Source: Onchidella celtica
Taxonomy: Eukaryota > Mollusca > Gastropoda > Systellommatophora > Onchidiidae
Length of the DNA stretch: 64,000 nt
Assembly (NCBI GenBank): GCA_963931925.1
Contig: OZ007574.1
Location: 37,332,438 to 37,396,437 of the forward strand
Direction: 5' to 3'
Part shown: piece after piece, positions 12,216 through 22,792 of the stretch
How positions within the stretch are numbered: the first letter of the stretch is position 1
Layout of the letters: each line of letters starts with the position of its first letter
Translations under genes and position numbers: made by a program
The notes under the pieces: generated by a model
Databases searched by the model: none
The model's input: only the letters and a program-made list of their open reading frames with translations
Told to the model about the DNA's origin: nothing

Positions 12216-12982
12216 CTACCTTCACTTTAGACAATTTTTTTTCCTCCCCACCCCCCCCCCTCCCCCCACTAATGCGTTCCCTTTTCGCTCCATGTACGCT
12301 TTTTCCCGCACTTGGCTTCAGTCTCCCGCCCCCTCCTAGTCCCCCCTCCCCCAGCCCCTCCCCCCCCCCCCCCCACCCAACCCCTGTGCAAGCATACGGC
12401 CATTAGAATGGTGAATGTCCAAAGCTTTAATATTAGGGAGCATTTTTGCTTGGACTTTTCGCTGCTTTATTAGAATGAAAGCCAATACTGATTTTGATTT
12501 TTATACGTTCCGACAACTTACTTTCCTGCAAAAAAAAAAACCAAACATAAAAACCAAACTTTCTAATTCATTACCATAATTTTAAAATGTACTTTTGCCA
12601 GTATCCCGCCCCATAGTAAGCTTTCGGTACGATGGGAGCGAACCTTTCTCCCTCTCGACCCTCCACCGAGCCTGTATCTACTTGATGGATGACCAGTAAA
12701 GAACAGGATGTTCTGTTTAGCATTAATATACAGCACTAAGTGACACGGTGTCTGGCGAAAGCGTGCGTGAGTTCTCTCAACAGCACTGCGTTGTAAAGTG
12801 TTGTGAGCGCATAACATTACTCTCACCCGCTGTGCAAGTTCAATGTTTGTTTGTTGTCTTTATAAAACGCTGAGCAAGAAGAGAAGAGGTAGGATGGAAT
12901 AAGTATAGCACGGGATAGCTCAGCTGATTGGTAAGTACGTGCGGAGGCTTTACCAGACAATCTAGCCGGCGTTAGCTAGTGA
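12216..12982. other. C-rich low-complexity patches and unrecognised DNA
   Basis: Poly(C) runs at 12246-12268 and 12360-12374. Otherwise nothing seen. Confidence 0.5.
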
Positions 12983-13213
12983 CCTTAATTCTTGTTTGTT
13001 TTATAGCCATTTTCTGAAAAGCTGGAGATCTTTTAGTGCGTTGAAGAGGTATAACAAATAACACTTTGACAATTGTTGCGTTGTGGCACTTATTAATCCG
13101 TTTTTACAGTTCTGATTTATTCTAACTCCTTATCATAATACTAAAGCCGCAAAGGGTTAACGCCAAATTTCTCAGATTTGCAAAAAGTGGAGTTGGAAGA
13201 AACAAGAACTAGA
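12983..13213 (+). mobile_element. MITE family A, copy b (about 231 bp)
   Basis: Left end CCTTAATTCTTGTTTGTTT and right end GAAACAAGAACTAGAG are inverted repeats. Contains CATTTTCTGAAAAGCTGGAG, GAAGAGGTATAACAAAT and AAAAAGTGGAGTTGGAAG. Confidence 0.85.
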
Positions 13214-13909
13214 GTTGAGAGTTTTTCATAACTCTTTCGTGACTTTAAATAATATTTTACGCGAAACACGTTCATGTTAATACAACAGCGGCTGTGGTAG
13301 CTTGAAAATGTGCAACTTTACGCATGAAATAGTATTTTGTGAACTGAAAGAAACGAATCTCGGAATCTTTCACTTTTATCGGTAAGTATGACTCAGAATC
13401 ATTTTTAACGTGAAAGTGTTACAAGAATTTTTCGGCACCAAATTTCATTGCTGTGTTCTAATGACAAGGAATACATTATGTTTGACTAACGAACAACTTA
13501 CGTTTTGAGTAGCATTAATTTTCTCTTCACATAGCGGAAGAGAAGGTGTTTTACTGTGCAGCAGGAACGTTGGATACACATGCGGTTGTTTGACCGATCT
13601 TTATTTGCTATCATAATCCTTATTTTTCCCTCTCTTCTTCTAGACTACAATATCACCCAATAGTTTCTGTTCATATGTTTTAAATGATGGAGAGAAATTC
13701 CACGTAGGAACATGCCTGTGAAAGAGCAGAAATATTTCAGATACATTCATTTCACAGTCACATACATTATGCCAAGTGTCAGACTATGTTTTGACATTGA
13801 CAATGGAACATTTTTCAAGACGTTTACGTTTAGTATCTGGTAAATCCCCGAACTGAGTTACACTTCTTTATATTCACGAAATATTATTTTTTAAAAACAC
13901 ACAGAGAAA
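13214..13909. other. No recognised feature
   Basis: AT-rich DNA between two opposed copies of MITE family A. Confidence 0.4.
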
Positions 13910-14147
13910 AACTGTGGGGTCGTTCCAACTCCACTATTTGCACAACTAAGAAATCCAACGGTAAACGTTTGCGGCTTCAGATTATGATAAGGGGTTAGAA
14001 TAAATCGGAACCGTGGAATAGCTTGCTAAGTGCCACAACGCATTTTAAACAAGTGTCAAAGTATGTTTTTGTTATACCTCTTCTACATACTAAAAGATCT
14101 CCAGTTTTTTTCAGAAAATGGAGATAGTAGAAACAAGATATAAGGTC
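13910..14147 (-). mobile_element. MITE family A, copy c, just upstream of the P450 coding start
   Basis: Reverse orientation: GTTCCAACTCCACTATTTGC, GTAAACGTTTGCGGCTTC, AGTGCCACAACGCATTTTAA, TACCTCTTCTACATACTAA, CAGAAAATGGAGATAG, AGAAACAAGATATAAGG. It ends about 200 bp before the P450 ATG, so it lies in a 5' intron or the promoter region. Confidence 0.85.
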
Positions 14148-14346
14148 ACGACCTGTTGCATACCCTACTGTGCGACACATAAAAGTGGATAACATTGAAA
14201 CACGTAACAGTATGTGTTAAATTCTTCGTGATAATGTTCACTGACCACATTTTTCTATCGTATTATTATTATGAAGCCCTCAGTTATGAATGTAAAAGTA
14301 ATGCTTCCTTTTTTTTTTTTTTTTCCTCACATCAGACTACGATACC

Positions 14347-15225
14347 ATGATTCTAGAGATAACACTGGTGGGCGTGACCCTTGCCCTACTAATCGCCTAC
14401 GGTCTTACGTGGCGACAGTACGAACAGAAATATGCCAAAATTCCCAAGGTGACGCCCAGATTTCTGTTCAAAGGAAACGCTGGGAATTTAGACATGGCCC
14501 GTTGTCACATAGTTCTGGCTGAATGGGCCGAAACCTTCGGGCCTATGTTCAGAATCAAAGTCTTTAACGAAGAGATCCTGGTGCTCAACAACTTTGAGAG
14601 CATCCACGATGCGCTGGTGTCAAAGGGCAGCGCTTTTGCCGGACGACCGCATATGTATCGGACATCTCATTCCGAGCGAGATAAGCATTCCATCGTTTGG
14701 CAGACATACACAGATAAACTTCTGTTTCTCAGGAAAGAGGTTTTGAAGTCTCTGAAAATGTATGGAGATGGAATGGACAATCTTGAACAGAAATGCGGAC
14801 CAGAGATCAGTGCCATGGTGGAGAACTTCAAACGTCACATAGACAAGAGCTTCGATCCGTGGGACCACATCTATGATGCTGTGTCAAATGTCATGTTGGG
14901 TTTGGTAAGTTGTTGTTCTTGTTGACCCCATTCAGTTTCTTTGCAAGTTTCATCATAATTATATTCACAGCCATCTCTCTCTCTCTCTCTCTCTCTCCCT
15001 GTGTCTCTCTGTGTGCGTCTCTCTCTCTCTTTCTCTCTCTCTCTGCGTCTCTCTGTCTCTCTCTCTCTCTCTGCGTCTCTCTGTGTGTCTCTCTCTGCGT
15101 CTCTCTCTCTCTCTCTGCGTCTCTCTCTCTCTCTCTGCGTCTCTGTCTCTCTCTCACTCTCTCTCTGCGTCTCTCTGTCTCTCTCTCACTCTCTCTCTGC
15201 GTCTCTCTGTATGTCTCTCTCTGCG

Positions 15226-15256
<31 letters not shown>

Positions 15257-18200
15257 GCGTCTCTCTGTGTGTCTCTCTCTGTGTCTCTCTGTCACTCTCT
15301 GTGCGATTTGTTTTTTCTCCCGTTTCTAATTTTAAAAATCAGCCGGTTCACAGTAAGCTCTACCTCTGTGACTGGATTTGCATAACATATCGGGCCAGGG
15401 CAGTATACGCTGTCGTGGTCTGTGGCACGTGCATTCTTTTATTGTCATTTCTCCTTTGTTTCAAATAGACTGCGCCTCCTGTCTTCTTTGGAACATTACT
15501 GAAAATGAGATGGATATCAGATACAGCGGAATCCGCTTAAATTTTACTTCAAGAGATTAGAGATATCTGCTCACTTTACGAGAGGTTCACTAGTTTTCAG
15601 CATTTTCAGGGGAAACACGTTATAGTCATCATGGTGGAAATGTATATGTCACTAAATTATCTCCCCTATTTATATCGTGTCACAATTGAATTCTTCCATC
15701 CACTGGCACTGATGAGCTCTCTCTCTCTCTCTCCCCCACCCACTTCTCTCTCTCTCCTCCCCCCCTGTGCGTGTGTGTGTGTGTGCGTTCAATTATGATT
15801 TGCTACATGCTTGTTTTTTGTGTGTTTATTTTCATTAAATCCACACAAGACTGACGTTGTGAACTATACAGCGGAATTTGTTTTCATATAATCCGGTCTT
15901 TATCAGTCATGGTAAAGAGGGAACAAATTGGAACCAAAGCAGTGTGTTCATTTAAGCCAAGTTTTCAATTTAAGCAATTAGTTCTCTTTAGGCCAGTGTT
16001 TCTCAAGGTCAGGCGCATGTCCCACTGACTGAGTGGAGTGGGGGAGTTCAGAATGGGGCGTAGGGATATTTCATAGAAATCTTAATTTCATAGTGTATTG
16101 TAACTTATACTGTATAGATAAAAAACTGTTGTTTGCTCATGCCGTGTTGTGTTTAGCTGGGATTGAAACATGGAAGTTAACAGATGCATGACTGTAATGG
16201 TTATGTGCAACCGAGCCGGTTATATTATTGTGCAATACTATACACAAACTTTGTCTGATCATGGTGCGGTGCACATTTTTGGAAAATTGAAGTTGGGCGT
16301 GGGACCAAAAAGTTGAGAAACATTCCTTTAGATGGACTCAGTTGTAACTTTTGTTTTTTATCCTTTTGCATCGCCCAGACACTGAATACAACGTTCGACC
16401 ATTCTAGTGCAAGCTTCCAAATGATCAAAGATATCAATCATCTGTTCAATGACACCTTTGGGAATGGCAGTGCTCGAGATATGGACTTTCTGCCCTGGCT
16501 AAGCAGGCTCCGATGTTACAAATATTCAACTCGTCTTCAAAAAGCCTTGAAGCTTCGGGATGAGTTCTGGGACAAGGAGCTGCAAGTCCTGAAGGTAATA
16601 TCCAAGTCCTTGGGATGAAGGCTACTACCAGAGATTACGTATGTGTAGAGAGGTTTCACTATTGGTCGATTTCCACGGCGAGACACGGGAGACTCTGCGA
16701 AACCACTGTTGGCATGGAGTGGAAAGTAGGTCGCTGCGGTAAACAATACCCGTTTGTACATTTCCACGGGGCGTAAGAGCTTACAAGTGGTTGTAAATAG
16801 TTTCAATCAGCCCAAAAATATGAACGAACCACAGAAAACAGATATGCATACTATCTTTGGTGAAGACGGTCTCTATCAACTCCTCAATTTCTTGTTTACC
16901 GCAGCGGCCTAGTTTCGCGATCTGGCGGAAGTGAGATCTCTCTATAGGCTACATCTAAACTCTCTGCTACTACTAACGACTACACTTTTTTCTTGCTTGT
17001 CCTTGTTCTGTTCTGGTTAGGCTCCAGCCGTCCACTGCAGGATTTAGCTTCCGCCGATGATCTCCACTCTTCTCTGTCTTGCGTCCGTCGTGTCCGTGGT
17101 TTGAGAGTTAAGACAGACTTCGCCGACAGCCAGAGACGGAGGAAGCCTGGGCGGGGGCTCGATGGGCCGGTCATAAAATAGCATGGGCATGGGTCTGAAA
17201 AGATTTTGAGGAGGTGTACTCATCGTGGTAGAGATGGGCCCTCTGATAAAAGAATATTTATTGATATTGTAAAGATCGAGAGTCAATGGGCATCTTTCAG
17301 CATGAAGTATTATTTTTAAAGGAAGATTCATAAAAGATTAATACAGATAAAATAATAGATAGTTCAGATAAATACTAATCACAAATAACTGCAGAAAGGG
17401 TAACTGAAACCATCGTATGATGCAAATTTATTATGTTATGTACCTCATTATAACATTTGAACAAAAATACTTAATGAGCACTTTTGGAAAAAGGTCTGCA
17501 ATGCCCATTTGGCCTGGGCCTATTTACCAGCTTTGCAAGGGCCTGATCGTTGATTTGCATTGTAAGTTCATCACAGAAAAAATCATTGTAAAATACCACA
17601 ACAGATGACTTTGTTTGTTTATTTGTTTGGTGTTGTTTTTGTTTTTTTTCAGGCACGTGGAAAGACAGACTGCATAGTTCAGACACTATTGACACTGGCA
17701 TCAGAGCCCGGCGATCACCTACATGAAATAAATGAACTCACAGTGAAGGAAGTTTTTACCAATCTCATTTTGGCAGGTTCGTATTTCTCTTCAAACATCT
17801 CAGTGTCTCTGCTATTATTTTTTTTGTGTTTTGTTAAAGAACTCGTGGTAAATTTTTGTATTCCTTGATCTGTACACAAGTTTGTATGTTTTTGTATGTT
17901 TTTAATATATATATAGCAGCCTCAATTCTTGTTTGTTTTAACTCCACTTTTGGCACAACTGAGCAGTTCAATGTTAGACGTTTGCAATGTTTTCATTATA
18001 GTAATGAGTTGAAATAAATTGAAAATATGAAAAAGCTTGTCAAGTGCCACAACACATTTTAAACAAGTGTCAAAGTGTGCATTTGTTATATCTCTTCTAC
18101 ATGCTAAAAGACCTCCAGGTTTTCAGAAAATGGAGATAAAACAATCAAAATCTGTTGCAAATTGCTGCTGTTATTTTTTATTCTTTTTTAAAGAGGGCTC

Positions 18201-21200
18201 TTGGTAAAATTCTCTGTTCCTTGATTTGTACACAAGTTTGTATGTTTTTTTCTTGTCATTTTTCTAAATTATATAACTTTTATAGTAATGCTTCTTTAAA
18301 GCAGTCCATCCAGCAAGCTTACATCAGTCCAATGTAGATTTGTATAGGATTTGCAGAGGGTTAATAGGAGGATTATCATAGTGGCGGATTTCCTACTTCT
18401 ATTCGCTACATCAAACACCGCCGGCGTGATGTCGTACCAAGAGGATCTACATGGAAATGATGTCATTCTTATGAGCAGACTTCAGGTAAATCCTGCAAGT
18501 CAGATTGACATAGCCTTGCTGAACCAGCCTTCAGATGGGACATAATATGCCATCTCTAATGTAACACCATTCCATCTTCAATTTTCTTTCAACAGGAACA
18601 GACACCACAGCAACATCCTTGACCTGTCTTTTACTCATACTCTTACATCACCCTGAGGTGCAAGAGAAAATGTGGGCGGAGCTTCAACAGCAAGTTGGGG
18701 ACAGCCGATTGGCTACCTTGTCAGACCGCGCCCACATGCCATATTTCCAAGCCGTCTTATTGGAGCTCTTGCGGTACATTTCTCACGTGCCACTGGCGGT
18801 GCCACATTATACAACGTGCGATACTAGTGTACTGGGAATACCCGTTCCAGCAAACATGACAGTAAGTACATGTACATCATACCAACTCCAGTTGGTTTCT
18901 TTGTTTTATTGCCACTATAGATTTGGACATCATGTTTATTCTTTTCTTTTGTCTCATCTTCTGGTTCTTTCCCCTCTTTTTCTTCTCTAGGTATGAGGCT
19001 GATAATCATAATACTTCAATTGACTGATCATTACTCTGAAATTTATACTAGTGATAATTAGTTAAGTGCAGGTGAAGAGATGCATGGCCAGTGGAATCTG
19101 CCACTGCGAAGGGACAGATCCTTAGGAGAAAAGTACATGTTTACATGATACTTTCATTTACTACAATGGCCATGTTACATAATTATCATATATATGTATG
19201 TGTGCAGAGGGCTTATCAAAGGGAGTACAAAAAATGATCACTGTATTTTACATTTTTACATTGCCTGGAACTTGAATATATACACTAGGTTGACACAAAA
19301 GGGACTGGCTTAGATTAGCTGACACTTGAGAACGTTAATTTTCTAGTGTTTGAAACTGTTATTCAGGTGGTAGTGTTGAACAACAAAAAAAAAAGGGAGC
19401 CAAATATCACTTCAATGAAATGCCCACTCGTCAGTTTTTTTTGTAATAAGATTTGTGTTTCCTTGTTTGTTCAGGTGTACATAAATCTGTGGGCATCACA
19501 TCATGACCCTCAAGAATGGCAAGATCCTTGGATGTTCAAACCAGAAAGATTTCTAGACAACGGGCAGTTACTGTCGATAAGTCACCCAATCAGGAGGAAG
19601 TAAGTATAGTGTAATTAACCTATTCATATCACCATGTGCCATGACTGAGCAACCCACTTTATGTCGACCATGTCACTGTGCACTGCAGTTAAGTGACTCT
19701 TCACTCAGCCTCATGCTGTAACACTCGACGTCTGAGTTTGTGAAGGATCACATTACATAGTGTACAATATTACATGTAATTACGTTTGTGTACAAACCAT
19801 TAGTGTATTCATTCTTCTTCTATTAAAAACCTATTCAGTGGTATAGTTAACAAGGGACTTTTTGTGAATTTTCAAATTTGCCCAAAGATTGTGTTTACAG
19901 GGAATAATTACTGAGAGAAAAAAGCACTCAGAGCGAAGGTGAAATGCGCGAGCCATGCGATGTGAAAATGTGATAAATTGCCGATACACCGGGAGATATA
20001 CGCAGATAGGCTAAAAGATCAGTATTTTAGGATAACCATAGCATTCAATACGTTAGTGGTATCTGAAATTTGAACATTATCAGCATAGAATCGGCAGGCA
20101 AAATAATGAAGTAAATATACTGTGGATTGCCCTTAATTTTTTTTATGAGTTTGATTGCTTAGGGATGAAATTGTAATAAGTTTTAAGATTTCACAGTGAT
20201 AGACCAGTGGGAATAATACAGGCGTAGTACTAATGCATTGAAGATAAGACACACATTTGCCGCTGCATGCCAAAGATGGGACAGGTGATGCATATTGTTT
20301 GGACACAAAATGTACGCATACAATGTTAGCTAGGACTTTAAAGGACAGTTCTTAAGGAGTGGGTTTTTTTTTTTTGTTGTTTTCTTTTGTTGCACAAAGT
20401 ATCACCAGTCCCAGTTACACTTCTACACTGTTACCATCATAAACATCTTATGATTAAATAAATCGATGGGCAGTATTCAAGGGTAAATTAGGTTATAATG
20501 ATTTGTTGATTTTGTCGGTGTTTGAACCTGTGAAGACAGTGCATGCGTTTGGCTGCACTATTGTGCAAAACTCCATTATATTGGACAGTGCCAAGCCTCA
20601 CATAGTGTTTTATCCTTTTTCTTGTTACATTTATAATGTTTTGGACGGAACATTCAATTAGGAGACAGTGAAGGCAGCCATATTGATACCAGAATGTTTA
20701 TTTCCTCTCTTTGGTTGCCAGATGATATTATAATTTGCATGAGTTGCCAAAAGGGATTAATAAAATAAAGAATAATAAAGATGCCAAATACTACATTTCT
20801 CCCTTCCTTGAATTGGAATTGAATATCCACACTAATGACAGAATGGTCAAGGGGACATAACAGTGAAATATAAAGAACAAACAAATTTAACTGGGTTGCT
20901 TCCCATTTTCCTTCTGGGTAAAAAAAAATTTTGAGGAAACCCTTAAGATTGGCATGTAACGCTAGAGTACTGTCTTTTCCTCTTAGATACCTTGATAAGC
21001 AAAATATGCATAATAATAGGAAAATTAATTGCTCAGGCAAGAGTACTTTCTCTTAGAAGCCTGTTAAAGGAAGCGTGGAAGAGTTTGCTAAACTCTAAAC
21101 AATTAACTCTTATCGTGAATAACAACAAAACTTGAATGACAATAAATGGTGTATGACCCTCATGATGCTATAACAATGGTTTGATCTTAAGTGAGCTATG

Positions 21201-22148
21201 AATATTATTTGAAAATTGAACAGTAACTGAGTAAAATGATTTCAAACAATGAATCTAATACACAGAGCCATTAAATCCACAAAAAGGATAATAAATCTAA
21301 TTCATAACAAAATCAGTGTATTTCTTTGGTAATGTTCTGTTTGTTCTGTTTGATCTCCTTGGAGAGAATGTTGCAGTTGGAGGAGTTCTGATTGTATCAG
21401 TGTTTGTTGTACTGGTGCCTGCTTGGCATTCTGAATTCATGCTTTCTTCAGGCATTGTTTCAGCATTTGTGTCATCTGTTTCTCTAAAATCTTCCGCTTC
21501 TCCTTCTGAGGTTGGAAAATATGGGGCATGTTTGAAAAAGCTGCTGTTTCTTGTTACAGATTTATCAGCATTTTTAGCAGTGATCATTGAGTGGTTTTTA
21601 TGTGTGTTTGTTTGGCTTGCCTGTGATCCTGGTCTGCTTTCTGTCTGGGCTGTGTGGGGCTTTTCAACCTCCCTCGTCGCCAATATAATGTTTTGGACGG
21701 AACATTCAATTAGGAGACAGTGAAGGCAGCCATATTGATACCAGAATGTTTATTTCCTCTCTTTGGTTGCCAGATGATAGTATAATTTGCATGAGTTGCC
21801 AAAAGGGATTAATAAAATAAAGAATAATAAAGATGCCAAATACTACAACATTGTGGAGCCTTTTGAGAAATTAATGATGATGTAATGTTCAACAATACAT
21901 GCTTTTTCACTTTTCCCAGATTAATGGTGTTTGGAGCTGGTCGACGAGTGTGTTTGGGGGAAGCTTTAGCCAAGAACAGATTGTTTCTCTTCGCAGCCGC
22001 GCTTGTGCAACATTTCCAATTTATACCCTCCCCTGAAGATGTGGCAAGACATGATATTCCAAATGTTGATCCACGAAGCTATGAGATGGGCCTAGTTTTG
22101 CATCCTAAACGGTTTCAGTTAAATGCTATACCTCGCCACCTTGGATGA
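14347..22148 (+). CDS. Cytochrome P450, clan 2 (CYP1/CYP2/CYP17-like), complete, six coding exons
   Basis: Haem-thiolate monooxygenase, by family an ER-membrane enzyme that takes electrons from P450 reductase to oxidise small lipophilic substrates or steroids. Exons: 14347-14904, 16379-16594, 17653-17776, 18596-18861, 19475-19599 and 21920-22148. All junctions are GT/AG and phases (0,0,1,0,2) fit, giving 505 codons plus stop, the usual length. Residues 1-20 form a membrane anchor. The I-helix motif AGTDTT is at 299-304 (exon 3/4 junction), ExxR (ELLR) at 356-359, PERF at 411-414 and the haem loop [10 protein letters not shown] at 434-443 with Cys441. Oddities: the C-helix WxxxR has Leu125 instead of Trp (Arg129 kept), and there is no clear proline-rich hinge after the anchor. 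A polypyrimidine tract and AG at 14334-14335 just before the ATG suggest an upstream non-coding exon that I did not find. The stretch around [10 protein letters not shown] to PERFL resembles CYP17/CYP1 more than CYP3 or CYP4. Substrate unknown. Confidence 0.93.
14905..16378 (+). other. P450 intron 1 with CT-rich microsatellite
   Basis: Begins GTAAGT and ends CAG. It holds an interrupted CT/TCTG/TGCG array at 14970-15305, in which a TCTCTGCGTCTCTCTG-like motif recurs, and a shorter CT then GT tract at 15717-15786. No mobile element recognised in the rest. Confidence 0.8.
16647..16943 (+). mobile_element. MITE family C, full copy (about 297 bp) in P450 intron 2
   Basis: The ends are inverted repeats: AGAGAGGTTTCACT on the left, AGTGAGATCTCTCT on the right. 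Related copies lie at 31926-32185 (opposite orientation) and 57958-58170 (opposite orientation, truncated), sharing blocks such as GTAAACAA, GACGGTCTTCACCAAAGA and TAAGCTCTTAC. No ORF, so a non-autonomous DNA element. Superfamily unknown; no clean target-site duplication seen. Confidence 0.75.
16944..17652 (+). other. P450 intron 2, remainder
   Basis: Unique-looking intronic DNA. Open frames near 16993-17331 overlap on both strands and lack family similarity, so I do not call them genes. The intron ends with a long T tract and CAG at 17650-17652. Confidence 0.5.
17920..18150 (-). mobile_element. MITE family A, copy d, in P450 intron 3
   Basis: About 230 bp, reverse orientation. The left end matches the TIR (AATTCTTGTTTGTTT). 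Inside are the family blocks AACTCCACTTTTGGCACAAC, AAGTGCCACAACACATTTT, GTGTCAAAGTGTGC, TCTTCTACATGCTAAAAG and CAGAAAATGGAGATA. The right TIR is decayed. Confidence 0.8.
19217..19390 (+). repeat. Dispersed repeat D, copy 1, in P450 intron 4
   Basis: Shares a diagnostic order of blocks with 40245-40375 and 51060-51236: CCTGGAACTTGAAT, a GGTTGACACAAAAG-type block, TTAGATTAGCTGACACTT and TTTGAAACTGTTATTCAGG. All three copies are on the same strand. No ORF or terminal inverted repeat seen; class unknown. Confidence 0.65.
20632..20795 (-). repeat. LTR (3' LTR in element orientation)
   Basis: 164-bp copy nearly identical to 21684-21847. Contains an AATAAA on the minus strand near its centre, in keeping with an LTR poly(A) signal. 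The purine tract lies just above it on the plus coordinate. Confidence 0.88.
21684..21847 (-). repeat. LTR (5' LTR in element orientation)
   Basis: 164-bp partner of 20632-20795. It is followed (minus strand) at once by the putative primer-binding site. Confidence 0.88.
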
Positions 22149-22252
22149 TGTTCTTGTGCATGTTTCAGATCTAAATCCACTGTCTTTCTTAGCTTGTATC
22201 CAGGAAAGACTTATGTCAATCAGGAACTTCCTTATTCGTATACATACATATA

Positions 22253-22790
22253 CAGAAGTCTTCGTCTAAGAACCCAGTCAACGGGAGACAGAAAAATCAG
22301 GTTCGTGGGCGGATGCCAAGGGATGCAACCCATTTTTGACCACCCGTGTCCATGGCTTATCCTCCTTGATTGCTCTGACTTGGCAGGTGGTCAATTACGT
22401 ATAAAATTCAGACAACAATAGATGTTAGGTCATGACTATACTAATTTAGTCTAGGAGTGGCCTGCTTGCACATGAAAGACGTAACTGGGCTCCATCCTTT
22501 GTACGGTTCGCCTCCCCTACCTTTCCCCACCTGTTCTCTTTCACTGCACTGTGTGGCTTAATTTGTTCTATCCCATCTGCTTGAAAGAGAATTTTGCATT
22601 TACTTTATGGACATTTTACGTAAAAGTGTGCTTGTCTCTCGGTCAAATGTCGGGTTCTTAGGCAGATTTTTTGTTTCAGAGCGGGTTCTTACGCATGTAA
22701 ATTACAGTGAAAAAATTCAGTTTCACAGCAACAGCGGGTTCTAAGGCGGATCGGGTTCTACGGCGGCGAGTTCTTAGACGGAGACTACTG
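22253..22790. mobile_element. Pogo/Tigger-like MITE just downstream of the P450 stop
   Basis: Terminal inverted repeats of about 24 bp start CAG and end CTG (left CAGAAGTCTTCGTCTAAGA; right complement CAGTAGTCTCCGTCTAAGA). They are flanked by TA at 22251-22252 and 22791-22792, as in Tc1/mariner/pogo elements. Degenerate subrepeats of GGGTTCTTAGGC type fill the right arm. No transposase ORF. It lies within 105 bp of the P450 stop, so it probably sits in the 3' UTR. Confidence 0.75.
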
Positions 22791-22792
22791 TA

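Larger units (their letters stand above)
20627..21852 (-). mobile_element. Young LTR retroelement (Ty3/gypsy-like), internally reduced, in P450 intron 5
   Basis: Two direct repeats of 164 bp, 20632-20795 and 21684-21847, differ at only one position by eye. They are flanked by a 5-bp duplication ACATT (20627-20631 and 21848-21852). Read on the minus strand the LTR starts TGTAGT. The next internal bases, TTGGCGACGAGGGAGG, look like a TGG-type primer-binding site, and a purine tract (AAGGAAGGGAGAAA) lies directly before the other LTR. The minus-strand frame 21297-21683 ends with a basic RRSNRTNR-type tail such as gypsy pol tails often have. No protease, reverse transcriptase, RNase H or integrase is recognisable, so it is a non-autonomous fossil, antisense to the host gene. 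One mismatch in 164 bp points to a very recent insertion. Confidence 0.88.

Noticed and set aside
14970-15305. Coding frames in P450 intron 1
   Set aside because: CT/TCTG microsatellite; splicing phase 0 to 16379 is clean.
20632-21847. Simple duplication of 164 bp in the P450 intron
   Set aside because: The copies bound a segment with 5-bp flanking duplication, primer-site-like start and purine tract, so an LTR element explains them better.
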